Assembly: GCA_020721165.1 (NCBI GenBank)
Contig: DYNG01000092.1
Location: 1 to 5,145, forward strand
Direction of reading: 5' to 3'
Length of the DNA stretch: 5,145 nucleotides
Source of the DNA: Desulfocapsa sulfexigens
GTDB lineage: Bacteria > Desulfobacterota > Desulfobulbia > Desulfobulbales > Desulfocapsaceae
Part shown: one piece after another, positions 1-5,145 of the stretch
Position numbering within the stretch: the stretch's first letter is position 1
Layout of the letters: each line of letters begins with the position of its first letter
Notes under the pieces: generated by a model
What the model was told of the DNA's origin: nothing
The model's input: only the letters and a program-made list of their open reading frames with translations
Databases searched by the model: none
Position numbers and translations under genes: made by a program

Positions 1-115
1 GGTGCTGCTGGGAAATTATCCCGTGGAAAATGACGAATCCGATTGATGTCAGATAACCGAATGCAACGACATAGAGAATTATTGTTACCTTGCGTAAAAT
101 GCTTTGGGAGCGCAT
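1..115 (-). CDS. N-terminus of an inner-membrane protein, possibly a sensor (partial)
   Basis: Only the first 38 codons are in the window; the frame is open to the edge. The product starts MRSQSILRKV, with R2, R8 and K9 as a positive cap, then a hydrophobic stretch at about residues 10-34. This looks like an uncleaved signal anchor: there is no A-x-A cleavage site and the helix is followed by polar residues (SQQH). The start is bounded by an in-frame TGA five codons upstream; a purine-rich AAAGAGA stretch lies before the ATG. The gene begins 37 nt after the PstS-like gene on the same strand, so it is probably co-transcribed. A single N-terminal helix like this is typical of histidine kinases, chemotaxis receptors and diguanylate cyclases with a periplasmic sensor domain. 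That identity is a guess from topology and neighbours; no catalytic domain is visible. Confidence 0.6.
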   Translation of the reverse strand, partial: MRSQSILRKVTIILYVVAFGYLTSIGFVIFHGIISQQH

Positions 116-152
116 ATCCAGTCTCTTTCAGGCATCATGGTTTAAGCGTTTT

Positions 153-596
153 TTATTTTATTGAAATAATCTTGACCTGGCCGGTCGCCTCGCCTGCGCC
201 CACAAAACCTACTGCTCCTGCTGTGCCTGAAACATGCCTTACAACAGATGCAGGGTCGTCAAACGACTTTGGAGCGCCTGCTTTACCTGTGAATATAAGC
301 CTTTTCCAGTATGTGTCAAATTGTGACGGGGTCTTGCCTACTACATTCTGCAAAAACGACCTGGATGCATCGCCCCCCTGAAGTATCACAATCTGAATCG
401 GTTTTCCATCATCCCACCTTGTCGTGTCGCCTGTAAAAATAGCCTTTGCCTCCTGCCTGCTGATTGATGAGACAGTAACCTTCCTGTTGGCGATCAGGAC
501 ATAATCAGAGGCAAAGGAGGCAACAGAAATCGCAAGCAGCATGAATGACAGCATTGCTGCTAAAAATCTCTGGCTATTCAAGCCCTTCATTGACAT
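153..596 (-). CDS. Short exported PstS-like phosphate-binding-family protein
   Basis: A 147-residue protein of the PBP-like (PstS-type) family, probably periplasmic. Residues 1-29 are a signal peptide: basic N-region (K4, R10), hydrophobic core FLAAMLSFMLLAISV, likely cleavage after ASFA. The mature part (about 118 residues) shows the family signatures: a first strand YVLIANRKV, then IFTGDTTRWDDGKPI (53-67), the ligand-loop-like QGGDASRSF (73-81), YWKRLIFTG (96-104) and GTAGAVGFV (124-132), matching the G-x-IGY-type block of PstS. Full PstS proteins are roughly twice this length, so this is the compact form. I chose the ATG at 596 because AGGAG lies 6 nt before it; an upstream in-frame ATG at 617 has no ribosome site and would add seven polar residues before the signal. 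It sits 61 nt after a porin gene and 37 nt before a membrane protein. No Pst permease or ATPase gene is visible, so ligand capture or sensing is more likely than import. The ligand is unknown; phosphate is only the family default. Confidence 0.86.
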   Translation of the reverse strand: MSMKGLNSQRFLAAMLSFMLLAISVASFASDYVLIANRKVTVSSISRQEAKAIFTGDTTRWDDGKPIQIVILQGGDASRSFLQNVVGKTPSQFDTYWKRLIFTGKAGAPKSFDDPASVVRHVSGTAGAVGFVGAGEATGQVKIISIK

Positions 597-602
597 GCCC
601 GT

Positions 603-607
603 CTCCT
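603..607 (-). promoter_or_regulatory. Ribosome binding site of the PstS-like gene
   Basis: AGGAG on the minus strand, 6 nt before the ATG at 596. It lies inside the longer open frame that begins at 617 and is the reason for choosing the shorter start. Confidence 0.75.
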
Positions 608-657
608 GGAAACGCATCTGATTAAGTAAGTATTCAGTGGGTACACCCGATTCAGAT

Positions 658-1890
658 CTAAAAGCTCAAGGTCAACTTTGTTGCAAAAAGGTACGAATGT
701 TTTTTTGCTGTCATAAACTCGCTGGCATCAAGCATGGCCGTGCCCTCAATCAGGTGCCCCTCCATCTTGATAGTCACATACTTCAATGGGTCAAACTTTA
801 GAGCAAGGGCAAGATCCTTGCTGTAAGCGTTATGGGCAGGTCTTCCGGTGGCCGCATGATATTTGCTGCCGTCCCAGTCTCCCCGGTAACTGTACCTCTC
901 GGTATAGTAAATACCTGGCTGTAGCCAGTCTGTAAGCTGATAGGTTGCGCTGATGTACCATGATTGAAGATTACTTGCGCTGCTTCTGCCCATGGTGGTG
1001 GTTTTGAAATCCATAACACTGAACTCGCCTGCAACAACAAGGTCACGCCATGTCTGCTCAAAACCATAGTTGAAGAGCTTGTAGTTGGAGAATGAGAGTG
1101 AGAGGTTGTTGTACTGGGGCAAAATGGCGTTAGTGTATGCCTTCGCATCCATACTGCCGTGGAAACCGGTGGCAACGAGCCTGAGTCCCGGTAGAGGAGG
1201 GCGCCACTCAAGGCTGTGCACAACTCCAAGTTTTGGGTCCATGTCTGTCATCTTTACATAGCTGACGCCAAGGGTTGTGGGCATCCCTTCCATAATCTTG
1301 CTGGCCGCCCTTAATGCTGTGCCATCATCCGCAGACATAAGAAGGGTGCCTACCTGCGCCTGATAGGCAAGTTCACCAGCCTTCCCGATCGGTATTGTGC
1401 CGTATACTCCCCCGCCGTACATTGCTATAAAAAGATCCCGCATTCCGTCTTCATATACTGGCTGCGGAAGGAAAACAAAGGTTCTCAGGGAGTCCGTGTC
1501 CCTGCTGTCCCCATACAGCCCGATCGGGTTCTTGATCTTTCCCGCACGGAAACCCAGCCAGTCCCTGAAGCGGTAATCAGCATACCCCCAATCAAGAGTA
1601 ACCCTGTCATGGCCGTAATTACCCCTTTCCTGAGCATATATCTGAGCCCCGATACGCAGGTCGGGAATTATCTCCTTTGAGGCGTTAAGGCCGAATTCGT
1701 TAAACTGGAAAGAACCTTTACCGCTGTTGCTTATGATATAATCATTTTCCCTTGTGCCCTTTGCAAATCCCTGCGATGCGAATCCATGCACCTCGACCCC
1801 TATGGATTCAATCTCTATTGCCGAGGCGACTGCAACTGTTGCAAGCAGAGTTGTAAAAAACAGAATAACAGGCAGTTTTTTCACCTGCAT
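658..1890 (-). CDS. Outer-membrane porin-like beta-barrel protein
   Basis: A 410-residue exported protein. Residues 1-24 form a clear Sec signal peptide: QVKK, a hydrophobic core, and cleavage after VAVASA. The mature protein opens with EVHGFASQGF, the usual first barrel strand of small porins. It continues with many alternating aromatic/aliphatic strands and short turns, a GFRAGKIKNPIG block (113-124) followed by GDSRDTD, a FEQTW-DLVVAGEF segment (277-290), and the C-terminal strand ending L-T-L-S-F. The terminal Phe is the recognition signal for the BAM machinery. This points to a trimeric-porin-like barrel in the outer membrane. Substrate specificity cannot be read; the next gene's PstS-like product suggests an anion, but this is inference. 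The ATG at 1890 is preferred over one at 1944: it has an AAAGGGGGG ribosome site and begins directly at the signal peptide, whereas the longer frame adds 18 unlikely residues. It starts 58 nt after the CruF-like gene. Confidence 0.87.
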   Translation of the reverse strand: MQVKKLPVILFFTTLLATVAVASAIEIESIGVEVHGFASQGFAKGTRENDYIISNSGKGSFQFNEFGLNASKEIIPDLRIGAQIYAQERGNYGHDRVTLDWGYADYRFRDWLGFRAGKIKNPIGLYGDSRDTDSLRTFVFLPQPVYEDGMRDLFIAMYGGGVYGTIPIGKAGELAYQAQVGTLLMSADDGTALRAASKIMEGMPTTLGVSYVKMTDMDPKLGVVHSLEWRPPLPGLRLVATGFHGSMDAKAYTNAILPQYNNLSLSFSNYKLFNYGFEQTWRDLVVAGEFSVMDFKTTTMGRSSASNLQSWYISATYQLTDWLQPGIYYTERYSYRGDWDGSKYHAATGRPAHNAYSKDLALALKFDPLKYVTIKMEGHLIEGTAMLDASEFMTAKKHSYLFATKLTLSF

Positions 1891-1891
1891 G

Positions 1892-1900
1892 CCCCCCTTT
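1892..1900 (-). promoter_or_regulatory. G-rich ribosome binding site of the porin gene
   Basis: AAAGGGGGG ends one base before the ATG at 1890. A run of six G in place of a standard GGAGG is unusual; an AAGGGG register leaves only 3-4 nt of spacing. It still decides the start, because the alternative ATG at 1944 lies inside the preceding gene's terminal region and has no such site. Confidence 0.55.
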
Positions 1901-1948
1901 AGCCGGAATAACAATCTGTTACAGGCCGATTCTGGTAAATGCAAAAAA

Positions 1949-2794
1949 TTAAAACCTGTTAAACGGTGACCAGGGATAATCTCTTATATGATCCCTCAAC
2001 TCCTCTTCCTGATAGCGGTTAACCCTTACCATTGCCAGAACTGTCACAAGCACAATCGGCAGTGTAAACATGAATATACCGGTCATTGCCATCAGTTTTT
2101 CACCTATCCAGAGAGTTACCCCCCAATTGAAAAGCAGCACTGAAAGGTAAAGCGCCGGCCCTATAAGCGAACGAAAAGGCATTTTGCAAATGCCGGATGG
2201 TTGTTCTTCATCCTTTTTAAGATCAATAAGCTGAAAAAGTCCAACAAGCGCAAAACTGGTTAACAGCCATCCAATATAGTTTGAAAGCGGCACGCCAAAA
2301 TGTATCCCCGCCTCCCTGTATCCATATATCTGCCCCAGAAACCATCTTTTCCCCTGAAGGGCCACAGGATCAATTACTATATCCAGAAAAGTCTGAAGAA
2401 ATGCTCCAAGAACAAGGGCAGCCCATGACTTGCGTATTGCCCTCGTTTCAAGGGTGACAAGTTCGTACCCCCGTGTTGCCAGCGGCGAAAGAATCAGCAG
2501 GGCTGTGGTATAGCTGCAATAGGTGAGAAAAACATAAGAGAGGGAGTCGAAGAAAGGCACCCCCCATATCCAGAGTTCCCTGTCGCTTGTTGTCTCTATG
2601 TAGTAGTACCAGCCGTAGGGGAACCCGGTGGTTATGGTGAGTTTTTCTGAGACAAAAGCCATTACATAACCGGCGCCGGTAAATATTAAAGTTTTTTTCC
2701 ATCCGACATGGGGAACACAGGCCAGCAGAAAGGCAGCAAAGAAGGCAAATACATATGGCCTCATGGTGAAGGTTCCGATGGCAATATCAAGCAT
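1949..2794 (-). CDS. CruF/DUF422-type carotenoid biosynthesis membrane protein
   Basis: A 281-residue polytopic membrane protein of the Caroten_synth family (DUF422), which includes CruF, the carotenoid 1,2-hydratase of cyanobacteria and Deinococcus, and archaeal bisanhydrobacterioruberin hydratase. Family features in order: E50, GFPYGWYYY (57-65), WIWGVPFFDSLSY (75-87), LDIVIDPVA (137-145) with the acidic pair D138 and D142, then GVPLSNYIGW (167-176). Hydrophobic segments lie at about 12-28, 34-50, 78-104, 124-142, 172-190, 208-230 and 236-256, giving roughly seven helices; the acidic motifs lie at or near the membrane. The ATG overlaps the metY stop codon in TAATG. There is no strong ribosome site, so translation is probably coupled to metY; M11 is an alternative start. 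The C-terminus is charged (NRYQEEELRDHIRDYPW). No phytoene synthase, desaturase or cyclase is present here, so a carotenoid substrate is assumed from the family only, and the true substrate may be another isoprenoid. Confidence 0.8.
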   Translation of the reverse strand: MLDIAIGTFTMRPYVFAFFAAFLLACVPHVGWKKTLIFTGAGYVMAFVSEKLTITTGFPYGWYYYIETTSDRELWIWGVPFFDSLSYVFLTYCSYTTALLILSPLATRGYELVTLETRAIRKSWAALVLGAFLQTFLDIVIDPVALQGKRWFLGQIYGYREAGIHFGVPLSNYIGWLLTSFALVGLFQLIDLKKDEEQPSGICKMPFRSLIGPALYLSVLLFNWGVTLWIGEKLMAMTGIFMFTLPIVLVTVLAMVRVNRYQEEELRDHIRDYPWSPFNRF

Positions 2795-4077
2795 TATTTC
2801 TGGCTCGCTGCCAAGGCCTGATCAACATCAGCAATAAGATCGTCAATATGCTCAATGCCGACAGAAAGGCGGATAAGGTCAGGACTTACACCTGTAGAGA
2901 TCTGTTGCTCCTCTGTCAATTGACGATGGGTTGTGCTTGCCGGATGAAGTACACAGGAACGGGCATCGCCCACATGCACCACTAAAGCGATCAATCTGCA
3001 TGCCTCCATGAACTTCTTGCCTGCTACCGCGCCACCTTTGATGCCAAAGGTCAGCACACCACTGCAACCCTTTGGCAGATATTTCTGCGCCCGTTCATGG
3101 CTTGGATGGCTTTTAAGGCCAGGATAGCATGCCCAGGATACGCATGGATGAGATTCAAGATGCTCTGCCAGTGCCAGCGCATTCTCGCTGTGCCGCTGCA
3201 TCCTTAAGGGAAGGGTTTGAAGGCCGTGGTAAAAGAGGAAAGCGTTCACAGGCGCCACGGTTGGCCCAAGATCACGCATCAGCTGCACCCTGGCCTTCAC
3301 GGTATACGCAGCAGGCCCGAAGGTTTTGACATATTGCATTCCATGGTAGCTGTTGTCAGGCTCCACCAGTTCCGGAAACTTTCCATTATCCCAGTTGAAA
3401 TTGCCTCCGTCCACGATAACCCCGCCAACGCTGGTCGCATGGCCGTCTATGTACTTTGTGGCCGAATGGACAACAATGTTGGCACCCAGATCAAATGGGC
3501 GACAGAGGTACGGGGTCGCCATGGTATTATCCACCACCAGAGGCACACGCTGCGCCTTTGCAACGGCGCTGAACTTTGCGAAATCCAGGACATTCATGCC
3601 GGGATTGCCGATGGTCTCGGCATAAAGAGCGCGGGTCTCCGGCCTGAAGGCAGCGGCGATCTCGTCTTCAGTTGCATCGGGATTTACAAATGTTACTTCT
3701 ATTCCGAACTTTGGAAGTGTGGCTGAAAACAGGTTGTAGGTTCCACCGTAAAGGGTGCTGGCAGATACGATATGCTGTCCGGCCCTGCAGATATTCAGTA
3801 TTGCCAGGCTTATTGCCGCCTGGCCGGAAGATGTGGCAAGGGCCGCTGATCCCCCCTCCATCTGGGCAATCTTCTTCTCAAAGGCATCAGCCGTGGGGTT
3901 TGCCAGCCTGGTATAGAAGTAGCCTGGCACCTCAAGATCAAAAAGACTTGCCACATAATCGGCATCGTCATACTTGAAGGTGGTGCTCTGCACTATCGGC
4001 ACAATGCGGGGTTCTCCCTGCTTAGGCTCGTAACCGCCCTGGATCGCCAGGGTCTCTATCTTCCAGTCAGGGTTCAT
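2794..4077 (-). CDS. metY: O-acetylhomoserine sulfhydrylase (homocysteine synthase)
   Basis: A 427-residue cytoplasmic PLP enzyme of the Cys/Met metabolism family, of normal MetY length. It condenses O-acetylhomoserine with sulfide (or methanethiol) to homocysteine (or methionine). Visible motifs: PIVQSTTFKYDDAD (27-40), YFYTRLANPT (53-62) with Y55 and R57 that contact the phosphate of the neighbouring subunit, SSGQAA (83-88) binding the PLP phosphate, Y110 in TLYGGTY stacking on the ring, D183 in VVDNTMATP pairing with the pyridine nitrogen, the Schiff-base lysine K208 in HSATKYIDGH, and R403 in LIRLSVGIE for the substrate carboxylate. The EVPGYFYTRLANPT stretch and the GMQYVKTFGPAAYTVKARV segment favour MetY over cystathionine gamma-synthase or MetZ. 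The ATG at 4077 has AGGAGG 5 nt upstream; the open frame reaches back to 4254 but crosses the promoter at 4143-4115, so that extension is not coding. It is the first gene of the leftward string and overlaps the next by one base. Confidence 0.95.
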   Translation of the reverse strand: MNPDWKIETLAIQGGYEPKQGEPRIVPIVQSTTFKYDDADYVASLFDLEVPGYFYTRLANPTADAFEKKIAQMEGGSAALATSSGQAAISLAILNICRAGQHIVSASTLYGGTYNLFSATLPKFGIEVTFVNPDATEDEIAAAFRPETRALYAETIGNPGMNVLDFAKFSAVAKAQRVPLVVDNTMATPYLCRPFDLGANIVVHSATKYIDGHATSVGGVIVDGGNFNWDNGKFPELVEPDNSYHGMQYVKTFGPAAYTVKARVQLMRDLGPTVAPVNAFLFYHGLQTLPLRMQRHSENALALAEHLESHPCVSWACYPGLKSHPSHERAQKYLPKGCSGVLTFGIKGGAVAGKKFMEACRLIALVVHVGDARSCVLHPASTTHRQLTEEQQISTGVSPDLIRLSVGIEHIDDLIADVDQALAASQK

Positions 4078-4082
4078 TCTGT

Positions 4083-4088
4083 CCTCCT
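4083..4088 (-). promoter_or_regulatory. Ribosome binding site of metY
   Basis: A perfect AGGAGG on the minus strand, 5 nt before the ATG at 4077. It fixes the start 59 codons inside the open frame that begins at 4254. Confidence 0.9.
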
Positions 4089-4114
4089 GAAATTTGATTC
4101 CAGCATATCTGAAT

Positions 4115-4143
4115 ATTATGCAGGCAGTAGTGATACGGGTCAA
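4115..4143 (-). promoter_or_regulatory. Sigma-70-type promoter of the metY gene string
   Basis: TTGACC (4143-4138), a 17-nt spacer, then CATAAT (4120-4115): five of six matches at each box and optimal spacing. Transcription would begin near 4108 and leave a leader of only about 30 nt, too short for a SAM riboswitch. It is the only good promoter seen upstream of the five leftward genes. Confidence 0.75.
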
Positions 4144-4162
4144 GAAATCATCTGCAGCAGAC

Positions 4163-4259
4163 AAAACAGGCGATGAGGGATTTAAGGAGAGGAAAACAGG
4201 GAAGGTCTTGCAAAAACGGCGGATTTCTTGTCGTTCCCACGCACCAAGGGCCAAAACAG
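4163..4259 (-). repeat. Spaced CTGTTTT repeats upstream of the metY promoter
   Basis: Read on the plus strand, AAAACAGG occurs at 4163 and 4193, a near copy AAAACGGC at 4213, and AAAACAGA at 4253. Start-to-start distances are 30, 20 and 40 bp, all close to whole helical turns, so the copies lie roughly on one face of the DNA. They end 20 bp upstream of the -35 box. They may be binding sites for a regulator or simply phased A-tracts that bend the DNA; a chance pattern in an A-rich spacer is also possible. Confidence 0.35.
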
Positions 4260-4284
4260 AAAAAGAGTCGCCAGAAGAGTCCCC

Positions 4285-4325
4285 GAAAAAGAAAAAACGA
4301 GCCAGGCTTAATTGCCGAACTCGTT
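4285..4325 (-). terminator. Rho-independent terminator after tRNA-Val
   Basis: On the minus strand AACGAG (4325-4320) pairs with CTCGTT (4301-4296). Inside it, a 3-nt by 3-nt internal loop is followed by a GGC/GCC stem with an AATTAA loop. A T-rich tail, TTTTTTCTTTTT, overlaps the stem's 3' end and runs on to about 4286. It begins 8 nt after the tRNA 3' end and separates the tRNA from the metY transcript. Confidence 0.75.
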
Positions 4326-4333
4326 GATTTTGT

Positions 4334-4408
4334 TGGTAGGCGCGGGCGGTCTCGAACCGCCGACTTCTACCGTGTCAAGGTAGCGCTCTCCCCCTGAGCT
4401 ACGCGCCT
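4334..4408 (-). tRNA. tRNA-Val(GAC)
   Basis: A complete 75-nt cloverleaf with encoded CCA. Acceptor stem AGGCGCG/CGCGCCT (7 bp), TA at positions 8-9, D arm GCTC-AGGGGGA-GAGC, anticodon arm CTACC-TTGACAC-GGTAG with anticodon GAC (bases 4376-4374), a 5-nt variable region AAGTC, T arm GGCGG-TTCGAGA-CCGCC, discriminator A and CCA. All stems are fully paired. GAC reads the GUC and GUU valine codons. The first acceptor pair is A-U rather than the more common G-C. Confidence 0.96.
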
Positions 4409-4424
4409 GTAGCAAAGAGAAAAA

Positions 4425-4454
4425 TATCTATCAGCAGCAGTATTGGTATGTCAA
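4425..4454 (-). promoter_or_regulatory. Promoter of tRNA-Val
   Basis: A consensus TTGACA (4454-4449), an 18-nt spacer, then TAGATA (4430-4425) preceded by TG one base upstream, an extended -10 form. The start would fall about 10 nt before the mature tRNA 5' end. An 8-bp palindrome AAGCGCTT (4453-4460) overlaps the upstream edge of the -35 box. Confidence 0.65.
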
Positions 4455-4566
4455 GCGCTTTATTTAATTGTGTGTGACAAATTTATGGGTGCATTTTTCA
4501 AGGCAAGCAATTTTTCGTTCTTCTCTTTAGGATTTTCTTTTACTTGGCAGACTGCAAAATGAATCT

Positions 4567-4606
4567 TTGACAAAGCTGTTGACATCTGGCCGGGGTTTCA
4601 GATAGG
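4567..4606 (+). promoter_or_regulatory. Possible purE promoter with tandem TTGACA boxes
   Basis: Two perfect TTGACA hexamers lie 12 bp apart (4567-4572 and 4579-4584). The second is followed after 16 nt by GATAGG (4601-4606), a weak -10. If used, transcription would start near 4613, leaving a 35-nt leader to the ATG at 4648. No better -10 was found in the 239-bp divergent spacer, so the assignment is tentative. Confidence 0.35.
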
Positions 4607-4635
4607 AGTCCCTGCAGATGATATACAAGGTTCTG

Positions 4636-4641
4636 AAAGGA
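4636..4641 (+). promoter_or_regulatory. Ribosome binding site of purE
   Basis: AAAGGA with a 6-nt spacer before the ATG at 4648. A rival site, AGGAG at 4604-4608, lies 9 nt before an in-frame ATG at 4618 that would add ten residues (MIYKVLKGIF). The 4648 start is preferred because PurE proteins normally begin just before the first beta strand. Confidence 0.65.
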
Positions 4642-4647
4642 ATTTTT

Positions 4648-5145
4648 ATGGATAAACCGCTGGTGGGAATACTGATGGGCAGCGACAGCGATCTGCCTGT
4701 AATGGAGAAGGCGGCCCAGGTGCTTTCGGAAATGGGAGTGCCTTGGGAGATGGATATCACTTCCGCGCACCGTCAGCCTGAAAAAACAGCCGAATACTCC
4801 AGGACTGCAAGGGAAAGAGGTGTGGAGGTTATAATATGCGGCGCCGGGATGGCTGCCCACCTTGCAGGCGTTGTGGCCTCTCACACAACTCTTCCTGTAA
4901 TCGGAGTGCCTCTTAAATCAGGTGCTCTGGGCGGGGTGGATGCTCTTTACGCTACAGTGCAGATGCCACCCGGAATACCTGTTGCCACTGTAGCTGTAGA
5001 CGGGGGCAGGAATGCCGGATACCTTGCCTGTTCAATCCTTTCCATTAAACGCCCCGACCTGGCCCATAAACTGGAACAGTTCAGGGAAGTGACCAGATGT
5101 GAACTCAAAGAAAAATCAGAATTACTTCAGAGCAGACTTGTTGCC
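4648..5145 (+). CDS. purE: N5-carboxyaminoimidazole ribonucleotide mutase, class I PurE (3' end cut by window)
   Basis: The open frame gives 166 residues with no stop before the window ends. It rearranges N5-CAIR (made by PurK) to CAIR in purine synthesis, as a cytoplasmic homo-octamer. Signatures: GILMGSDSDLPVM (7-19) binding the substrate phosphate, SAHRQP (39-44) with catalytic H41, the glycine-rich ICGAGMAAHLAGVVASH (63-79), PVIGVPL (83-89), and VQMPPGIPVATVAV (104-117). MAAHLAG is the class I (bacterial mutase) form rather than the class II AIR carboxylase form. The tail KRPDL onward is polar and helical. Bacterial PurE is usually about 160-170 residues, so only a few codons should be missing. 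It is divergent from the tRNA-Val gene and 239 bp from it. Other pur genes may lie beyond the edge. Start choice: ATG at 4648 over the in-frame ATG at 4618. Confidence 0.94.
   Translation, partial: MDKPLVGILMGSDSDLPVMEKAAQVLSEMGVPWEMDITSAHRQPEKTAEYSRTARERGVEVIICGAGMAAHLAGVVASHTTLPVIGVPLKSGALGGVDALYATVQMPPGIPVATVAVDGGRNAGYLACSILSIKRPDLAHKLEQFREVTRCELKEKSELLQSRLVA

Noticed and set aside
616..657. A 6-bp inverted repeat (ATCTGA/TCAGAT) between the porin and PstS-like genes, seen as a possible terminator or mRNA hairpin.
   Set aside because: The loop is 30 nt, the stem is AT-rich and short, and no T-tract follows, so it is weak evidence of function.
1909..1945. An internal promoter for the porin (TTGCAT, 17 nt, TAACAG on the minus strand).
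   Set aside because: Each box matches the consensus at only three of six positions, which is expected by chance in AT-rich spacers.
3129..3977. Several plus-strand open frames opposite metY.
   Set aside because: They are shadows of a well-conserved gene and show no ribosome sites or recognisable motifs.
4078..4254. A 59-codon N-terminal extension of metY in the same frame.
   Set aside because: It contains the -35/-10 promoter and the AGGAGG site directly before the internal ATG, its composition is unlike an enzyme N-terminus, and family members start near the chosen ATG.
4078..4333. A SAM riboswitch ahead of metY, common for methionine genes.
   Set aside because: The best promoter leaves only about 30 nt of leader, and I could not find the S-box core pairing in the spacer on the minus strand.
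4094..4397. Two overlapping plus-strand open frames between metY and the tRNA.
   Set aside because: They run antisense through the metY promoter, the terminator and, for one, the tRNA; their products are rich in K, R and S with no motif.
4334..4408. The tRNA-Val gene as the attachment site of an integrated element.
   Set aside because: No integrase and no second copy of the tRNA 3' end were found in the window, and the adjoining genes are housekeeping or envelope genes.
4527..4884. Minus-strand open frames opposite purE.
   Set aside because: The plus strand encodes an unmistakable PurE over the same bases, and the antisense products show no family features.

Overview
The window reads as ordinary chromosome of a Gram-negative bacterium. 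It carries an outer-membrane beta-barrel with a signal peptide, a periplasmic binding-type protein and an integral-membrane protein. GC content is intermediate by eye. The mix of an O-acetylhomoserine sulfhydrylase, a class I PurE and a short PstS-like protein beside a porin fits Desulfobacterota (Geobacter/Desulfuromonas-like) or a relative such as Nitrospirota. That placement is inference; no phylogenetic marker is present.

Layout. Everything left of 4408 is on the minus strand. A tRNA-Val(GAC) gene (4408-4334) has its own promoter and is closed by a stem-loop plus T-tract terminator (4325-4285). About 140 bp further on, a strong sigma-70-type promoter (4143-4115) starts a leftward gene string: metY (4077-2794), a CruF/DUF422-type membrane protein overlapping it by one base (2794-1949), a porin (1890-658), a short exported PstS-like protein (596-153), and the first 38 codons of a membrane protein (115 to the window edge). 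Gaps after the overlap are 58, 61 and 37 nt, and I found no terminator in them, so one transcript is plausible. Right of the tRNA, purE is read on the plus strand from 4648 and runs off the window, with only a few C-terminal residues likely missing. The 239 bp between the tRNA and purE is a divergent promoter region.

How the genes may work together. MetY makes homocysteine from O-acetylhomoserine and sulfide, and PurE acts in purine synthesis; both are housekeeping. The porin, the PstS-like protein and the membrane protein form an envelope group: an outer-membrane channel, a soluble periplasmic domain and a possible inner-membrane sensor. No PstC, PstA or PstB is visible, so sensing or ligand capture is a better guess than classical phosphate import. 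The CruF-like gene is the odd one: it has the family's motifs, but no other carotenoid gene is in view and it is coupled to metY.

I see no CRISPR array, insertion sequence, phage gene or defence system. The most interesting points are the envelope cassette, the metY/CruF-like coupling, and a spaced CTGTTTT repeat upstream of the metY promoter.
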